From the NCBI GenBank assembly GCA_910585385.1, contig CAJUDV010000034.1, positions 1-22,448 of the forward strand: a DNA stretch of 22,448 nt, given 5' to 3'. The DNA is from an uncultured Oscillibacter sp. Its GTDB lineage: Bacteria; Bacillota; Clostridia; Oscillospirales; Oscillospiraceae. Position 1 is the first letter of the stretch; every line of letters starts with the position of its first letter. Of the stretch, positions 20,445 to 22,448 are shown one piece after another. The notes beneath the pieces are model-generated. The model ran no database searches. It saw nothing but the letters and a program-made list of their open reading frames with translations, and was not told where the DNA came from. The translations under genes and the position numbers were made by a program.

Positions 20445-22448
20445 TTACTGGGGAATTTCCTCCATGGTATACCCCTCGATAATATCTCCCTCTTTGATGT
20501 CGTTAAACTTCTCAATGGTCATGCCGCACTCATACCCGCTGGCGACCTCCTTGGCGGCGTCCTTAAACCGCTGGAGGGAGGCCAGCTGGCCCTCGTGGAT
20601 GACGATGCCGTCCCGCACCACGCGGACGGAGCAGGACCGGACAATCTTCCCGTCCTGGACGTAGCAGCCGGCCACGGTGCCCACGCTGGAGACCTTGTAG
20701 GTCTGCCGGATCTCCGCGTGGCCCAGGACCACCTCCCGGAACTTGGGCGCCAGCATGCCCTTCATGGCGGCGGTGATCTCGTCGATGCAGTCGTAGATGA
20801 CCCGGTACATCCGCATATCCACGTTGGCCCGGGCGGCGCTGTCCCGGGCGGCGGCGTCGGGGCGGACGTTGAAGCCCACAATGATGGCATTGGAGGAGGA
20901 GGCCAGCATCACGTCGGACTCGCTGACGGCGCCCACGCCGCCGTGGATCACCCGAACGTTGACCTCGTCGTTGGAGAGCTTCTCCAACGAGGCCTTCACG
21001 GCCTCCACGCTGCCCTGGACGTCGGCCTTGACGATGAGGGCCAGCTCCTTGCGCTCGCCGGCCTGGATCTGGTCGAACAGGTTCTCCAGGGAGACCTTCT
21101 GCACCGGGGCCAGGGCCTTCGCCTTCTCCTCGGCCTTGCGCTGCTCCACCAGCACCCGGGCCATGCGCTCGTCGGCCACGGCGAAGAAGGGGCTGCCGGC
21201 GGAGGGAGCCTCGCTGAGGCCCGCGATCTCCACGGGCACGGAGGGGCCGGCCTCGGTGAGGCGGTTGCCCTTGTAGTCCAGCATGGTGCGGACGCGGCCC
21301 ACGGCGGTGCCGGCGATGATGATGTCCCCCTGCTTCAAGGTGCCGTTTTGCACCAGGAGGGTGGCCACGGGGCCGCGGCCCTTGTCCAGACGGGCCTCGA
21401 TGACGGTGCCCTGGCCCGCCCGGTTGGGGTTGGCCTTGAGCTCCTGGATCTCCGCCAGAAGCACCAGGTTCTCCAGCAGGTTCTCAATGCCGATGTTCTT
21501 CTTGGCGGAGACCTTGCAGCAGATGGTCTCGCCGCCCCAGTCCTCGGGCACCAGGCCGTGCTCGGTCAGCTGCTGCATAACCCGGTCGGGGTTGGCGTTC
21601 TCTTTATCGATCTTGTTCACCGCCACGATGATGGGGATGTCGGCGGCCTTGGCGTGGTTGATGGACTCGATGGTCTGGGGCATGATGCCGTCGTCCGCCG
21701 CCACCATCAAGATGGCGATGTCGGTGATCATGGCGCCCCGGGCCCGCATGGAGGTAAACGCCTCATGGCCCGGCGTATCCAGGAAGGTGATGGGCTTGCC
21801 GTTTACCTGCACCTGATAGGCGCCGATGTGCTGGGTGATGCCGCCGGCCTCGCCGGAGGCCACGGAGGTGTTGCGGATGGTGTCCAGCAGGGAGGTCTTG
21901 CCGTGGTCCACGTGGCCCATGACCACCACCACGGGGGCCCGGGACACCAGATCCTCGGGGCGGTCCTCGGTGGCGTCGATGAGCTTCTCCTCAATGGTGA
22001 CCACCACCTCTTTTTCCACCTTGCAGCCCATCTCCTCCGCCACGAAGGAGGCGGTGTCGAAGTCGATCATCTGGGGCAGGGAGGCCATGATGCCGTTCTT
22101 CATCAGCACCTTGACCACCTCCGCGCCGGTCTTCTTCATGCGGCTGGCAAGCTCTCCCACGCTGATCTCGTCGGGAATCTGGACTTTGAGGGGAGTCTTC
22201 TTGGCGATCTCCAGCTGGAGGCGGCGCATCTTCTCCGCCTCGTCCTGACGGCGCTTGTTGGAGAAGGTCATGCCGCCCCGGCGCTGGCCGTTATTGCGGA
22301 ATTTCTCCTTGCCGCCCCGCTGCTGCTGCATCCGCTCGCCCCGCTGGCCGCCCAGGGTCTCCAGCCGCTCGTCGTACTTGGCCAGATTCACGTCGCCGCC
22401 CTTGCGGGTATCCACAATCTTCTTCTGGGGCACCCGGCTGGCGGGCTT
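20445..22448 (-). CDS. infB: Translation initiation factor IF-2 (5' truncated by window end)
   Basis: IF-2 is the GTPase that brings initiator tRNA to the 30S subunit and promotes subunit joining. The frame is open to the last base, so the N-terminus lies outside; 667 residues are visible. They start with a basic, Gln/Arg/Gly-rich segment (~1-65), followed by an IF2-N domain (~80-140, QLEIAKKTPLKVQIPDE). The GTPase domain has G1 GHVDHGKT (178-185), DTPGH near 224, and the NKID motif. Domains II to IV follow, with the C-terminal fMet-tRNA-binding part. The protein ends EGYTMEEIPQ. GTG at 22433 is not the real start. A hairpin with a T-run follows the stop, and rbfA follows next. Confidence 0.97.
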   Translation of the reverse strand, partial: KPASRVPQKKIVDTRKGGDVNLAKYDERLETLGGQRGERMQQQRGGKEKFRNNGQRRGGMTFSNKRRQDEAEKMRRLQLEIAKKTPLKVQIPDEISVGELASRMKKTGAEVVKVLMKNGIMASLPQMIDFDTASFVAEEMGCKVEKEVVVTIEEKLIDATEDRPEDLVSRAPVVVVMGHVDHGKTSLLDTIRNTSVASGEAGGITQHIGAYQVQVNGKPITFLDTPGHEAFTSMRARGAMITDIAILMVAADDGIMPQTIESINHAKAADIPIIVAVNKIDKENANPDRVMQQLTEHGLVPEDWGGETICCKVSAKKNIGIENLLENLVLLAEIQELKANPNRAGQGTVIEARLDKGRGPVATLLVQNGTLKQGDIIIAGTAVGRVRTMLDYKGNRLTEAGPSVPVEIAGLSEAPSAGSPFFAVADERMARVLVEQRKAEEKAKALAPVQKVSLENLFDQIQAGERKELALIVKADVQGSVEAVKASLEKLSNDEVNVRVIHGGVGAVSESDVMLASSSNAIIVGFNVRPDAAARDSAARANVDMRMYRVIYDCIDEITAAMKGMLAPKFREVVLGHAEIRQTYKVSSVGTVAGCYVQDGKIVRSCSVRVVRDGIVIHEGQLASLQRFKDAAKEVASGYECGMTIEKFNDIKEGDIIEGYTMEEIPQ

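Noticed and set aside
22431..22433. GTG as the start of infB
   Set aside because: The frame is open to the window end, and IF-2 needs more N-terminal sequence; this is an internal valine codon.

Overview
The window looks like chromosome from a high-GC, spore-forming anaerobic Firmicute of the Oscillospiraceae type (Flavonifractor/Oscillibacter-like). The basis is a GC-rich Firmicute gene set, strong AGGAGG ribosome sites, a spoIIE homologue, rubrerythrin and rubredoxin, an ECF-family QueT transporter and a clostridial-style infB-rbfA-nrnA-truB-ribF cluster. The assignment to a group is inference. No CRISPR array, insertion sequence, prophage, tRNA or rRNA was found, and no gap between genes exceeds 300 bases.

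Left part (1-7457), mostly plus strand. It holds the 3' part of a Na/phosphate symporter with a PhoU-like tail, rubrerythrin, a 50-residue unknown protein and a structured intergenic stretch. A DegV fatty-acid-binding protein follows on the minus strand. Next come an autoregulated-looking marR-MATE efflux operon with two tandem operator palindromes, an XdhC-type molybdenum-enzyme maturation factor and dCMP deaminase.

Middle part (7458-13400). A large fusion joins a polysaccharide pyruvyl transferase domain to a ferredoxin/FrhB-type domain; it probably starts at a TTG codon after two leader hairpins. Rubredoxin follows. On the minus strand is queT, preceded by a long leader that folds on paper as a pseudoknotted aptamer plus a ribosome-site switch, a strong candidate for a preQ1 riboswitch. 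Also on the minus strand, dus, an ECF sigma factor and its zinc-finger anti-sigma factor form a tightly coupled operon with two ATGA overlaps.

Right part (13401-22448). On the plus strand are spoIIE and a small membrane-anchored protein, ended by a shared terminator. On the minus strand the translation and RNA cluster runs infB (cut by the window end), rbfA, nrnA, truB, an unknown 116-residue gene coupled to ribF, ribF itself, and a membrane-anchored protein of unknown role with an Ig-like look. IF-2, RbfA and TruB serve translation and ribosome/tRNA maturation, NrnA removes nano-RNA and pAp, and RibF makes FMN/FAD.

The best candidates for something new are the queT leader, the coupled dus-sigma-anti-sigma operon, the pyruvyl transferase-FrhB fusion with its disputed start, the structured DNA at 2483-2700, and the tandem heptamers at the nrnA/truB junction.
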